The translations under genes were made by a program, and so were the position numbers. DNA of 64,000 bases from Monocercomonoides exilis (Eukaryota; Preaxostyla; Oxymonadida; Polymastigidae). The stretch's first letter is position 1; the number at the start of each line of letters is the position of its first letter. The notes under the pieces were generated by a model. The model was not told the DNA's origin, searched no databases, and was given only the letters and a program-made list of their open reading frames with translations. The stretch spans positions 567,501 through 631,500 of the forward strand of contig LSRY02000041.1 of the NCBI GenBank assembly GCA_001643675.2. Direction: 5' to 3'. Shown piece by piece: positions 23,350 to 36,300 of this stretch.

Positions 23350-23620
23350 GCTGACAGGAAGTGACGTCAATGACGTCAGCGACTTTAGTGACGTGTCAAA
23401 AATCCCATAGCCGCTTGCAAGTCAGTAAAAAATTTATTACGGTTAATTAGATTTTCACAATTTTCAAAAAAAATATATTTTGAAATTATTTGCATTAATG
23501 AAATAATAAAACAATTATGTTGGTTTTGCTTTGTGACGTGAAAATTTTTGTCACGTCCGTTAAAATTCGAAAACTTAACGTCAGAAGTCAGTACGTCACC
23601 CAGGGTTAAACATTCCATTC
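23350..23620. repeat. TGAC/GTCA-rich palindromic cluster, possible element end
   Basis: Two perfect TGACGTCA octamers lie nine bases apart (about 23357-23374), followed by TGACGTGTCA. A hairpin-capable GTGACGTGAAAATTTTTGTCAC lies near 23532, and CGTCACCCAGG near 23594. Related TGAC strings occur near 9217 and 20185. The octamer equals a CREB/bZIP site. Repetition beside an inverted CCTGGGTG/CACCCAGG pair (20163/23597) makes a transposon terminus at least as likely as a regulatory site. Confidence 0.4.
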
Positions 23621-24467
23621 AAAATAGGATGTAGATTTTAAAAATAAGCAAGTCAATTCAAATAAACAGGGGTAATTTTAAATAACCCCCACAATTTTAA
23701 ATTATTTTTTCAATTTGAATAATTTGATTCAATCTGCATTGTATCTAATGATTAAATTAACAAAAAAATTTTTTAAATTATATTAAATAAAAAAAAAGAA
23801 TTATGAAGAAAAAAAATTCATCGAACAATAACTTTCGTTCTATTTGAAGTTTTCAAAAATTTTGTCTTTGCTTAAGAATATTTTGTTTTCGAATATAAGT
23901 CTTCGACTTTTATAGAAAGTTTTTCGACTTTGAACAAATTTTGGTGAAATAAAAATAAAAAAAAATGTGGGAAATAATCGTTCTGACAAATATTATCTGA
24001 AAAAAAATTGATATGTTTTGTTTTTGAAAAAAATGGATCAACTACAAAAATCTCCAAACAATTATTTCTCATTCCTCATTAATCACCAAAGTCATTTCAA
24101 TTAGTTAAAGAAAAACAAACAAAGAAGTTAATAATTTTTTGTAAGAACAAGAAATGCAGTCTTCATAAAAACACATGAAAACACTTCGAGAAATAAAGTT
24201 GATGCAAGAATTTCAAATTATCGAAATTGCAAAAATGAATCCAAAGGATACAAAAAATTCATAAAACATAATTTGTTAATAAAACTTTGCTAACACCAAA
24301 CAAAATTCTTTTATTGTTTGAAATCGATTTTGGGAAACAGCAACTATGAATGAAACAATTCAAAACCCATATGATGATGAGAAATCTTGCAAATGTCACA
24401 GTTTCAAATACTCAAAATGAACAAAAATAAAAAGAGTTTCACAACTTGATGAATATGAACTTCAAAA

Positions 24468-25911
24468 CTAATTTAAAGCAAAACCTGATTGATAATATGC
24501 AATGTCTTGAACGCTGTTGTGATTCATGCCTTCCCTTAACAACTTTTTCCTTTGTTTTTTCATCAACACAATAACAAACATGGTTATTACAAAAACAACA
24601 GTGATAAAGCAACCAAATGATATGCATAATGCATTTTTCATTCGTCTTCGAAATTTCTCATTCAGCACGAAAGTCTGGCGCTGCAATAGGAGTCTCTGGA
24701 AGTTCCACATAAAATTCAGATGTTACTCTTGTTCCATTTCCGTTGTCATTGGCAGACGGATATTCTATTTGCACAGCAATAACATTTGCTCCGTCAAATT
24801 CATTCAAACCTGCGCTTACGAATATCGATTCATGCGACATATTCGAAAATAATTTTGAAATTACATTTTTTTCAGTTTTGTTATTCGCGTAAAATGACAA
24901 CAAAACATTCATTTCCCAAGGCGCAAAACCAAAGCCTGAAATTTGTATGCTTAACATTCATTTTTCTTTATTTGTCCAATAAAAAGTCACATTTGCAATG
25001 TTCACTTGGAAGAAAACGTATTTATCTTGATTTCCATTGTTAACCAATTTGCGTTTCCCAATGTCCATCCACAAATCCTCTTGTTCTTCTCCACTCTCAT
25101 GCAACGACCTTATCGAAGATGTATCCAGCGTCCCTCCATTCCCGCAATGTACCGTTCTTTGTATATTTGAATAAGAAATAAATCCACGTGTTTGAAATGA
25201 GTCATTCTCCACATATAATGTACCCTCTTTCTGAAATTTAAACCCAAACATTCCACCGATAAAAGATGTGTTTTTAACAGAAGTCTGACATTTTGACATT
25301 TCCATAGATCCATGTTTCCAAACACAAGCAAGGTTATCTTCAACGGTTTGAATAAATAATCCATTTCTATGATCCTTAATGCGACAATCAACAAAATATA
25401 CAAAAGAATCTTTGAAAATTATAAATGGGTCCCACTCCTCTAAATATGAATACTGACTGAAAGCTTCAATTTCAACTTTCTCAAAAGTTACAGAAGACAA
25501 TTCATCTGAACTCAATAATAAAGCTGTTTTGCAACCATCTGCAAAAGAAATCAGGTTGACCAATTTTATTGAGAATTTTGTTGAATGTATCGTAATTAAA
25601 GGAAAAGAACTCATTCCACAAGGATGAAGACGTGGAGAATTAAATTCTTCTTCTCTGAAAATATCAATATTTTCATCAGTGAATTCAGACGGAGATTGAT
25701 CCAAATCAGCAGATAAAATTATAAACATAATTTTGTGTTGCGTCAGATAACGATTCGAAGCATAACTCATTGATAAACAAGGATAATTTTAATTTCCACA
25801 ATCTTCAGTATCATTCCCCTCAAAAGAAATATAAACTTCTGCTGTATCGTTGCACAAACAAAATTCAGATAAAATAATGGATAAAAGAATTAGTTGCAAT
25901 GCAATCATCAT
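24468..25911 (-). pseudogene. Interrupted beta-helix membrane protein with short cytoplasmic tail
   Basis: ATG at 25911 begins a clear signal peptide (MMIALQLILLSIILSEFCLC). A 'CG...PC' module motif follows, then beta-helix-like sequence (for example 'SVTFEKVEIEAFSQYSYLEE', 'TSVKNTSFIGG' and 'VHCGNGGTLDTSSI'). A membrane segment ('LCISFGCFITVVFVITMFVI') is followed by a basic tail ending 'QDIAYYQSGFALN' at 24468. The frame is interrupted by TAA at 25791-25789, inside the CG...PC motif, and by TGA at 24960-24958. Reaching the membrane segment also needs a shift near 24665-24700, after 'PIAAPDF'. No kinase-like domain is present, unlike the 12-kb gene. The architecture suggests a type I surface protein. 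Confidence 0.7.
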
Positions 25912-26259
25912 TTTTTCATATAATTATTAAGGTTTTATATGTTGAAGAAAACAGATTGTCCTTCTTTTATTTTTCCCAAATAATTTAACTCCGTTTCATA
26001 GAATAAAACAAAAATTCTTAATCGCTTTTGGTTTGATCAAACAGAAACAAATAATTACCATTTCCATCCTAGTTCGGAGGAGATCTGCTGTTTCATCAGC
26101 TTTTTTGTAAAAATTAATTTTTGGTAAATCCAGAAAGTTATTGAAGAAATCAAATACTGTTTGTATTGAGAAACAATCAACAACGTTTTATATTTTCACA
26201 AAACTTTTAATTTGATGAACTTTATGAAACACATCGATAACGCCTAGTAGTGAAAAAGA

Positions 26260-27733
26260 ATGTCTTCACGCTTTAACGATATATCGAAAGTTCAACATCG
26301 AGAGATATCTCCATCAGTTGAGTTTTATGGTTTGTTCATTATTATTTTTATTTGAAAGGTTTAATGCTTCAGCCTTTTACGATCATTGAAGATTTGTTAT
26401 TCAAACTGGAGCGCTGTACTGAAAATGAACAGAAGATCATTATTCAAAAGATGAATAGTGCTTTGGAAGAAATGAATTCTCAAATATTTGAACGAGCAGT
26501 TACAGAAGAAACATATAATTTCTTGGAAGAAATGATTGAAGAAAATATACTCTCAATGAGAAATGCAGTAACATTGCTGAAGCACATTGGATATTTTAAA
26601 AAATTGAATTTTATTTATTCTTGTAGCTTTAATGTTTCTTTATTGTTCAAAAGAATTGAAAAAATGATTAGAGAAAAAGAACAGAAAGAAAAAGAAAATG
26701 AAGAAAAGTTGTTTGCAGATCTATGCGAATGTTATCATATTTTGTGTAATTTTTTTGACTGTGTACCAGAAGAAATAGTTGCAGTTAGTGTACCTTGTCT
26801 TCTGAAAGTCGCGTTGAACAAAGGAGAGAGCGAAGAAGTCCAAAAAGAAGTGGAGATGGCTTTGATGGCCATGAGCAATGTGGTGAAGTGGGAGGTCTGA
26901 TGGATTTTGTATATTTTTTTGAATAATAATAAATTTTATTTATCACTTCACGAATTGAAAATTAGAATGCAGAAGAAGAGCTTTATCTGGATGAGATTAC
27001 AGAAATCATTCAATATCACGAAGAGCATCACAATCTCACGCAACTCGCCTATCAGTCAGCTTGGCAACTTTTGATTAACAGATTTATCATGGAAAGAAGA
27101 TTTGAGGATGTGATAATGAATGATTTGCATTTTGTGAGAGAAACGGAAAGAGAGTTTGAAGAGCTTTCAAGATGTGTGGATTGGAAGAGGAATGATGGTG
27201 AAAAGGGGAAAAAAGAAAAGAAAGAAGTGCAGATAATTAGGAATTGGATCAACCTTGTGAGTGATTCTTTGGAATATCACGAATTGTGGGAAGAGGGAAA
27301 TGTCGGAGTGATTCGTTGCCTTGTTGCGCTGTGCAGAGCAGCAAGAGAAAAAGAGCAAGAAGTTTTTGGAGATTGCCTTTGTGTATTTAATAGAATGTCC
27401 AGATATTCAACTGTTGGAACAGATGTCTTGCTGAAACATGGGGTTGTTGATCTGATTCTTGAAGAAATTCAGCGATCAACATTGAAAGACCTGATCATGT
27501 GGGAATATTTGCTATTCTTTTTGAACGTCTCAAAAAGATTGAAGGAAAAGACGGATAGAAATATTGACAAATCGATAAGAAAGACGACAAAAAGGGAGAT
27601 ATTTGAAGCACTGGAGGAAGAAGGATATGAAGATATCATTTCAAGCTTTCATGAGATTTTTGATTTTCTTAACGAAAAACTTTGTTGGACTCGATTATCA
27701 TTGAGCATTTCTGAATATTTTGTTAATGCTTAA
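26260..27733 (+). CDS. CVDWKR-family helical-repeat protein, member B (457 aa)
   Basis: Three exons: 26260-26329, 26359-26894 and 26966-27733 (TAA stop). Introns of 29 and 71 nt have GTTTGT...AAG and GTCTGA...TAG ends. The joins keep frame and give a 457-residue product starting M-S-S-R-F-N-D. It is almost entirely amphipathic helix, in the style of armadillo/HEAT solenoids, without signal peptide or membrane segment. Landmarks shared with the other members are 'LLKHIGYF', 'LFADLCECYHILCNFF', 'VPCLLKVALNKGESEEVQKE', 'HEEHHNLTQLAYQSAWQLL', 'LHFVRETEREFEEL' and 'RCVDWKR'. I recall such proteins as an expanded family in oxymonad genomes with unknown function. It sits head-to-tail with member C. 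The 29-nt first intron is short, so the first exon is less certain than the rest. Confidence 0.8.
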
Positions 27734-28495
27734 GGAAATGATATGTTTTGCCTTTTTTCTCTAAGAATTTCAATTTTTCTTTTTGCATCATTTCACAAAA
27801 TTGAAATCAAACAATAATTAAAAGAATATTTTTTCAAATATTTTTTCTTGTTCTCTTTGAAATGAATCTTAGCAATAAAAAAAAAAAAAAAGAAAAGAAA
27901 AAAAGAAAACCAAATCAGAAAGATATTCTCACTTCCAAATTCGAAGAAATTTTATATTATTCATTCATTTTGGAGATATTGATCGAAACAATATTTGCAG
28001 AATTTTCTTCATTTTTTTTCAACATGGTGCGTTCCTGAGATGGCTCAAATTTCAATTTATTGTTGATTTTGGATAATTGAAATTTGTGAATCTCATTTTT
28101 TCCTTCATTCATATGAAACTTCACTTCCTCCTTGAAAAAATAATGCATTGTATTCGAAGAACTTCGATGAAAAGCATATAGAAATTAAAAGATGATCATT
28201 CTTTCAATTATTTTCTTTTTGGAAACAACCCATAAAAATAACATATTTTTCATATCATTTTCGATTCACAAATCAAATGCGAAAAAATCACATCGCTTGG
28301 ATGCCCGACAAGTATGTTTTGAACACTGTTTGAGATTTCGTATCCGTTATGTTCTCTCTGTTTCGAATTCTGTGTTGTTCTCTCTTTTCTTTGAAATACA
28401 AACAATTATCAAAAATTGTTAAAGTTAGCCTTATCGGAATTGTTTCAAGGTGTTGTTTGTTGTTATGATTAAAAACTTTGGAGCTATGCAAATGA
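27734..28495. other. Intergenic stretch between family members B and C
   Basis: AT-rich. A 63-codon minus-strand frame at 28148-27957 begins with ATG but has no recognisable motif. Poly-A and GAAAA runs lie near 27880-27910. A non-coding 5' exon for member C, like that of member B, could lie here but I could not identify one. Confidence 0.45.
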
Positions 28496-29815
28496 ATGTT
28501 TTGTTTTCTTGAAGAAAAATATCTGGAACTGGAAGGTTTTTCGTTGGATTTGCAGGCTCGAAATATGTTTGAAATGAACAAGCTTATTTACAAAATGGAA
28601 ACAGAAGAATTGAGCGACATTCTCACAGAAACATTGTTCTCGGAAATTGACAAAATGATTGGAAGAAATCAACTTTCACTTGAAAATGTTTTTGTGTTTT
28701 TGAAGCGTGTTGAGTGTCGCATCGTGTTGAATCATGAAGTGAGATGTGAATTTGAGTTTTCTTCGTTATTCAGAAGATTTGAGAAGATGATAATGAAAGA
28801 AGAAAAGAAAAAAGAAGGAAGAAATGAGCAATTGCTGATCGATCTCCTTGAATGCACTCTGTTGCTGACTGATTTCTTCACTCAAGAAGAAACAGTCCTG
28901 TTTGGTGTACACTGTCTTCTAAAGGCTGCTTTTAACAAGGAGGAAAACAAAGAAACACAAAAAGAAGTGGAGATGGCTTTGCTTTCGTTGAGTAATATCG
29001 GTTGGGAGAAGGTGTGAGTTTTTGCTGTTCTTTGGTGATGAATTTGTTTTTGTGTTCGATTGTGAAATCAGAAAATGGCAAAAGAGTTGTATCTGAACAG
29101 AATAAAGGAAATCATCAGAAATCATCAGGAACATCACAACCTGACGCGACTTGCCTATCAATCATCCTGGTATTTTCTGATAAAAAGATTTCATAATGAT
29201 GGAAGCTTGGAAGATGTGATTGTGGATGAGCTCCATTTGATGAAAGAGACAACGAGAGAATTGGAGGAGTTGGCAAAACATGTGGATTGGGTGGGAGAGG
29301 CGAGAAAGCTTGGGAAGATGACGGAAGTGCATGTGCTGAAACGATGGTTCAACATTCTGAACTCATATTTTGACTGGGTCGAGTCGAAAGGAGGAGACTG
29401 TTCAGATTTTGTTCAATTCATTGTTGAGCTGTGCAGAGTCAAAATGAAGAATGATGCCGAAATGCTTCGAGCACTGTTGAATCTTATTGGAATCATGGCC
29501 GACAACTCATCGATAGAAATTGAGAGCATTTTGAAAGGAGAAGCCATTGATTTTGCTTTGGAAGAGATTTGTCAGTCGACATTGAACAACAACATTGCAA
29601 GGAGCTGCATCAAAATATTTTTGCATCTCGATAAAAGGCTGAGCAAAAAGACAGATTGTGAACACGAAGAAGCAGGATTAACAGCGAAAAGAGAGATAAA
29701 TGACAGATTTGAAGAAGAAGGATTCCAAGATGAAATTATCAGTTTGTCAAAAATCACATTGGCGCATTCCAATAAATTGCTGATTGAATTCAACGAGCAT
29801 TATCCACTTTTCTGA
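28496..29815 (+). CDS. CVDWKR-family helical-repeat protein, member C (419 aa)
   Basis: Two exons, 28496-29011 and 29072-29815 (TGA stop), are separated by a 60-nt intron with GTGTGA...TCAG ends in phase 0. The intron lies at the same protein position as in member B. The protein aligns along its length with member B: 'IGRNQLSLENVFVFLKRV', 'LLIDLLECTLLLTDFF', 'HCLLKAAFNKEENKETQKE', 'NHQEHHNLTRLAYQSSWYF' and 'AKHVDWVGEA', the last a variant of the CVDWKR motif. All-helical, no signal peptide or membrane segment. The start is taken at the first ATG giving homologous sequence; a short upstream exon, as in member B, is possible. Function unknown. Confidence 0.8.
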
Positions 29816-30307
29816 ACTTCAAAAAAGCATATCTCCCATCCCTTCAAAAGATGTTTTCTCAGTTCATTGCATTTCACTTTTCAACAATGATCGATTGTCA
29901 TTCAAAAACGAATATTACTCAGTTGTGATTGGGAAAGAAAGCGAGTGAGAAACACAATGTGCTCATGATATCGAACTTTTTTAAAAGGTTTATTCGATTC
30001 TTGATGTCAAGAGAACAATTTCATTTCAGATTTTATTTTCAAAAACAATTAATCAGAATTGACGAAGAATTCGTGATGATAAGATGAAAATTATATCTCA
30101 AAAGGAAAATGAAATTATTGTGCTTGAAGTGCTGAAATATTGCATAAGAATAATTCTTTTGTAGTGAATCTGAATATTAACAACAATGCAAATGAAAAAT
30201 CTGATGAAGGAATACCAATTTTGAGATTACCCATACTTAATTATTGGGAATTGCAAAAAAAGAAAATTGCCTTTATTTGTTGTTGCCGATTCGAAACAGC
30301 AGAGCAA
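29816..30307. other. Intergenic region upstream of the 12-kb surface gene
   Basis: No gene seen. The frame of exon 1 of the next gene is open back to about 30140, but the first signal-peptide-compatible ATG is at 30308. This stretch therefore probably contains the promoter and 5' leader. Confidence 0.4.
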
Positions 30308-33300
30308 ATGAGATTCCTGAAGCCAATTCATTGTTTTGCAATTTTTCATTTGGCTTCATTTCTTTGTTGCATTGAAGATGATCAGCTTTTGGCGATAAAT
30401 GACAATTTTGCTTTCCCCGAAGACAAAAAGGTGAATGCAAGTTATAAAGGTGAGTTTTTTGCTTTCAATATTGTTTCGATTTGATGTTTTGTTTTTCTGA
30501 CATTTTCATCCATTGTCCTCAGATCGTTTCGAAATACGATTCAAAAATGCTCTTTTAACAAATTTTGTTCAAAGCAATTCCTCTTTGGAAATATCGTGTT
30601 CAGAACTTTATCAGTGTTCAAACAGTCCAATTTTCATTTGCAAGCATTCATCGGTGATTGCTATTGTCCGTTGTTCAGTTCGTTTTCAGGCATTTTTGTC
30701 ATCGTGCCCAATCTCTTTGGCAGAAAGCACAGCTTCTTTATTCAACATCAGCCTTTGCTGCGATTCACCAACATTTGTTGTTCCCCCTTTGCTGGAATCT
30801 TCCCCAACTTCACAATTTTCCTGCTGTGGATTGTTGACAATGTCGCATTGTTCGTTTTCCTCGATGATGATTTCGTCTTCGCCATTTCTATTTTCAGAAG
30901 CAGTGTCCCACGTTTCTGCCATTCATTCCGTTTTTGAGAACATTTCTAATTTCAAATCAGAGGGACCATCTCGAAATCGTTTCACTGCATCAACAGCTCA
31001 TCATTACACAACAATCCACAGCTGCTCGTTTTTTTCAGTCAGTGATGTGTATGATGGTGGACTGTTTCAATCCATAAATTGCCCTTGCTCATCTTTGTCT
31101 TCGTTGAACAGCACTTTTCTTTCTTGTAATCGTTCGTCCAATGCTCGTTATGCTGGAGCTGAAGAAAACCCATTATCTCTTGAAAGGACTGTTGTTGAGA
31201 CTGCAGGAGGGCATTTGTTTGTTTGGTGTGAATGGAAAAATGCAGCACCAGATGCTACCGGAGGAGCTATTTGCATGCATAACATTGGAGATTCCATAAA
31301 TGTTTCTCATTGTTTATTCGATAACATTAATATTATAAAAAATGGACAAAGCTATCATGGAGGATCCATTTATGTATTAGGACTGAATTCTGTTAATATA
31401 GAATCATCAAATTTTAGTCAAAGTTGTGCAAGCCATGGAGGAGCAATTTGCAGTTGCGATCACAGGAATTGCGAGCAATACAAAGATCTTATTTTCAACA
31501 ATTGTTATATTAATTCAACACATGGAATGGTTTGCTATTTGCGCCCTCAATATCTTCAATCATCAGGAGTCTTTATTTTTTCCAACAGTTTTTTTGTGAA
31601 CAATTCAGCTGGAAATTCCGCCGGTTGCCTTGATTTCAGTTCTTCTTTACCAGGTGTTGAACTCATGACTCTTTTGATATCGGAAAATATATTCATAAGC
31701 AATATGCTGAACGATGCAATAACGAATGTCAGTTTATATGGTGGGGCTGGAATACATTTTGATGGACTTTCAGAGCAAGCTGTTCGAATATCTTTCATTC
31801 GTTTTTGTTTTTTCCATCAAAATAAAGCAAACAATGGAGAAGGAAATGACATAAAAATATGTGGAGGAGAAGTTAACAGCAATCCATTTTTTGAGTCATA
31901 TTCAACAACAACAGAAAAGCGGGTGTGGTTCAAAGGCACTGCGGATAGCGAAGAATACAACGGATGGCTTCCAGTTGGGATATTGCTTCTGACTCGATAT
32001 GCCCATCAGAATGGAAATGATTTGGATGGGCTTTGTGGGTTGAGCGACACAACACACTGCAGAACAATAGAGCATGTTTTCTGAAAGTTGAAGAACGATG
32101 TTGAGTGCAAAGTGATTTTGCTGGAATCATCCTTTGCTCCTTCTTCAGCACTCTCCATCAGCAGCCAGAAAGTCAAAGTGATTGGAAACGGAACAAACAA
32201 ATCAGTCATAAGAACTGGCATGCTGACAAGCTCAGTGGCGCTATTCACAATCAATTCTGGTGATTTGCGTATCTTCTCATTGACGATTGACCACAACACA
32301 GAATCAGAGACTGTTGGATTATTTTCCATTTCTGACCCAGCTGGAGCGGTTCACTTGAAGCACCTCCTTATCACTTCAACAAGGACTCAGCCTACTTCTT
32401 TTAACAAGCCATTGTTTGATATTGGCTCAGGAAGCATTTCAATTGAATCATGCAAGTTTTCTGATTTCAGAATCAATGCACAACTGATAAAGGATCCAAT
32501 ATCGTCCTTTTCTCAAATATCAAACACAAACTTCACAGAAATCATTCGAAGTTCTGGAAATGGAGGAGTGATTGAGTGCAACGTTTCAAATAGAGAGGCA
32601 TTGGCGTTGAACAACATATCGTTTGATAAGTGCAAGTGTGAAAGTGGAAATGGAGGATGCTTTTCCATTTTGATGCAAGTCGAATCAAAAGCGAGACTTG
32701 GAGAAATTGATTCGCTGACTTTTACTGATTGCGATGCTGAGGGAGCAGGCAACAACGGATTTGGAGGTGCAATATTTCTGAAATTGGAAAACTCAGCCAG
32801 TGATTTTGTTTTTGAAAAGGTGGCATTCACCAACTGCCATGCTTCACAGTTTGGCAACAACATTTTTATTGAGGCAGCGAACTTGAGCCAAGTGATCAAT
32901 GCAGAGCGGTTGAAGTTTAGCCATCAACTGAATGTGCTCACTGATCTGTGTGGATTTGAAAATGGCGATCGTTCGTTTGCGATTCCTCTTGTGCTTTATC
33001 TCCGGAGCAAGCCGAGCGAGTTTTATGTTGGAAATACGAACAAACGAGATTGGTATATGTGTGGATTTGCTGACGAGCAGTGCTCAACCGTGGATTATGT
33101 GTTCCTGCAGCACAAAACACCAAGCGGTGTGTCAATTGCTGTTGATGGAAGTTCCACCCTTTCACGAGAGATATCTCTGTCTGAAGGCACCACAAGTGTT
33201 CGAGGGATAAGATCCCAGACACAGCTCATCATTAACGACAATTTGACAACAAATCAAGATGGGATGATTATCAGCAGAGCAACAACTTCTTTTTTGAGCA

Positions 33301-36300
33301 TCCAGTTTTATCTGCCAAGCTCACTCTCTGGAAGGGAAGCACTGTTTCTGGTGCAGTCAGGATCTTTCTCATGTGAGCAGTGTGTGCTGATGCTGACATC
33401 GAGCACAACATTGTCTTATGGATTTGTTGTCAGCACTGGTGGAACAAGCATGGTGAAGTCGCTTGTGGTGAAAGGATTCACATTAACAGAAGCCCCGCTG
33501 ATGATTTCACACACGAACGGGCAGCTTAACATTGAGTTGTGCAACATTTCGAATACAACTGCCACATCAAATGAAGGAATTATAAAATGTTCAAACGGAG
33601 GATCACTCACTCTTCAGAATTCAACAATGGAAGGAATTGTGTGCAGCAGCAAGGCAGCTATCTCGATTGAAAATGGGAAAACAGTGAAAATGGAAAAAAT
33701 CAACATGAAATCAATCGAGCTTGCAAATGGAAATGGAAGTGCAATGAGTATCGTTATTCATTCTGACAATATTGTTGAGATTTGTGAATCAACTTTTTTC
33801 AACTGTTTGGCTTGCTCTGGCTGTGGAGGAGGGATATATGCTTCGTTTGCTGGAAGCGGAAAGCTGAGCATCGGGAAAGAAGGAACACTCACATCATTCA
33901 CAAAGTGCGGAGCAAGTGATACAAGAACTCAATGCGGATATGGTGGTGGGTTGTTTGTGAAGGCTGATGGTCGGTTCAATGATTATTCGATTTCTTCAGT
34001 CAGCTTTACGAGCAGTGTTGAAAAAAACAATGCAGAGAAAGGAGGTAACAGCATGTTTTTTGATGAAGCGAATTTGGCAGATTTGATGAATTCAGGAAAA
34101 GTGGATGTGACGATCTCGACAAACACAGCAGAATACAGTGATGCAATGGGCTTCGAAAATGGGGAGGAGGATTATGCAATTCCACTGGCTCTGTATTTCA
34201 TTGCCCCCTTTCCTCTGCCAGCACTCGCTGGGGGAAGCAACAAGAGAGATTTCAGTGGATGTGGACATTCGGGGTATCCTTGCTCCACAATCGCATTCAC
34301 AGTCGATCTTCGTTTTTCCTCCTTGGACAAAGACATCTTGCTTGATCCAACATTTGTTTGGAGCGAAGAGACAGTGATGAGTGCTGGTGAATGGAAGGTG
34401 AAATGTGTTCAAAAGAACACAAGAATTGCTGTTTCTCCACCACCTCCAACAGATTCTCCCTCATTAATAGTTGTGACTCAACCAGCAACAATCACGAACA
34501 TCACGTTTGCATTGCCATTGTCGCTCAACTCCAGATCATCTTTGATTCAATGCAACGGAAAAAGTCTGACGTTCAATGACTGTGGGTTTTCGCGAACTTA
34601 TTCAGAAGAAAGCAACGAGATCAATTTCAGCTTTGCAAGAATAATCGGAGGAACAATTGTTGCAAATGATTTTGTTGTTGTTGCAGAAACAAATAAAATT
34701 ACGTTTTCAACCAGTCCATTTTTATTTGAGGGAGGAAGCTCATTCACGTTGCAGAGCTGTGAGATCAACGGAATAACCGTGAAGAACGGAAATGGTGGAC
34801 TGCTTTGCACAAACGCGAATGGAGGAAGCTGTGAAATCGTGATTGATGGATGTCAGATAAGTTCATCATGCGAAGATGGGAGTGAACTGAAAGGAGGAGC
34901 ATTATTTATTCAGAAACAGGGGAATATGGATGTTAATGTGAAGAACACCAGATTCAGCAGTTGTGATGTTCCGGCTGGTGAAGCAGCAGATAGAGGGAGA
35001 GGACTGGGCGGAGGGGTATATTTGTATGTTTCAGATAATAATGGAATGTGCTTGCTGAAAGACCTGACATTCTCTGGGTGCAAAGCGTGGAAAGGCAGCA
35101 ATGTCTTTGTGGATGGCAACAATTTGACTGAAGCAGTCCGAACAGATAACTTCCAAATTGCTTGGAGAGAGATGGACAAAACGGATTTGATGGGATATGA
35201 GCGAGTCTCCTGCAATCGAGATTTTGCGATTCCTTTGGCTGCATTTCTGACTTCGTTTTCAGGAAGCGGATATGTTGGGGGTGAGGAAGATGGAGGATAC
35301 GATCACTCGGGATGCGGATTCGTATTTGCCCCTTGCCACTCAATCAGCAAAGTTGTTGAATTGAGATTAGTATCAGCGCAAGGGCAAGGCGTTGTTGTGG
35401 TTCTTCCATCATTCCAGCTGGACAGCTGCACAAGGCTTGCCTCGTGTTCTGTTTCCATTTTGGCTACAACAAAGGATTCATCTATTTTTGTCTGCAGCAA
35501 CGGAAGCGGGGAAGGGGATGGCTTGATCGAAACAGCAGCAGATGTGTCGATTTCAAACATCTCTTTTTCGTTGCCTCCAAGATTCATCGAAAATTCTCGA
35601 TTGTTTCTGATTCTGTGCCAGCAATCAACTTTGAGAGTTGCTAATTGCTCAGCGACAAGGCAAATAGAAAGCGAGGCAATCAAATTCAGTATTCTTTGTG
35701 CAACAGGAGGTGAAGTGCATTTGACTGAATTTGAGCTGAAAAGAATTGATTTTGGAGATATTGCAGCAGTTGAGTTGAGTGGACAAGGAACATCATTATT
35801 TGTTGCAGGATGCACTTTTGAAGAGATTGAGAGTCTGACGCATAATGGATTGATCCACTTGACTGGTGAATCTTCAGCTGACATCAAGAAGCTAACAGTC
35901 AATGGCTCAACACTGGAAAGCGGGAGTGTTTTTTCTTTTGGGGAAGGAAATGGAATGAAAGTTGTATCGAGTGAATTGTTGAATGTGACTGGCAACAGCG
36001 GGAATGGCTCAGTCATTTCGGGAGCTGTTGGGCAAGGAAAGCGAGTGGAGATAAGCGGTTGTGTGTTTTCGAAAGACATGTGCCAAGGCGAGGAACCATT
36101 TGGCGGGATGGGGGCATTGAATGTGTCGGATGGAGGAGAGCTGATATTCACTCGGAACAGAGTGGAGAGCTGCACAGCGCTGGGAGCTCGGGGGTGTGGA
36201 GGAGGGTTGCATCTGAAATTCGATGCGAATGTGCAGTACTCGATGAAATCGAACACTTTCACAGGAAATCTTGCTTCGAAGGGAAATGACCTGTTTCTGC

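Larger units (their letters stand above)
21691..24467. other. AT-rich gene-poor stretch with repeats
   Basis: No supported gene. It holds copy 2 of the dispersed repeat (22298-22566) and a TGACGTCA-rich cluster (23350-23620). A 94-codon ATG-initiated frame at 22733-23017 has no recognisable motif and is probably chance. Confidence 0.5.

Noticed and set aside
30140-30484. Separate 114-aa gene upstream of the surface protein
   Set aside because: Its 3' half is exon 1 (signal peptide) of the surface gene; a GTGAGT donor and CTCAG acceptor join it in frame.
32076-32087. A 12-nt GT...AG micro-intron removing the first TGA
   Set aside because: The aligned pseudogene has sense codons over the same 12 bases with no length difference, so this is coding sequence, not an intron.
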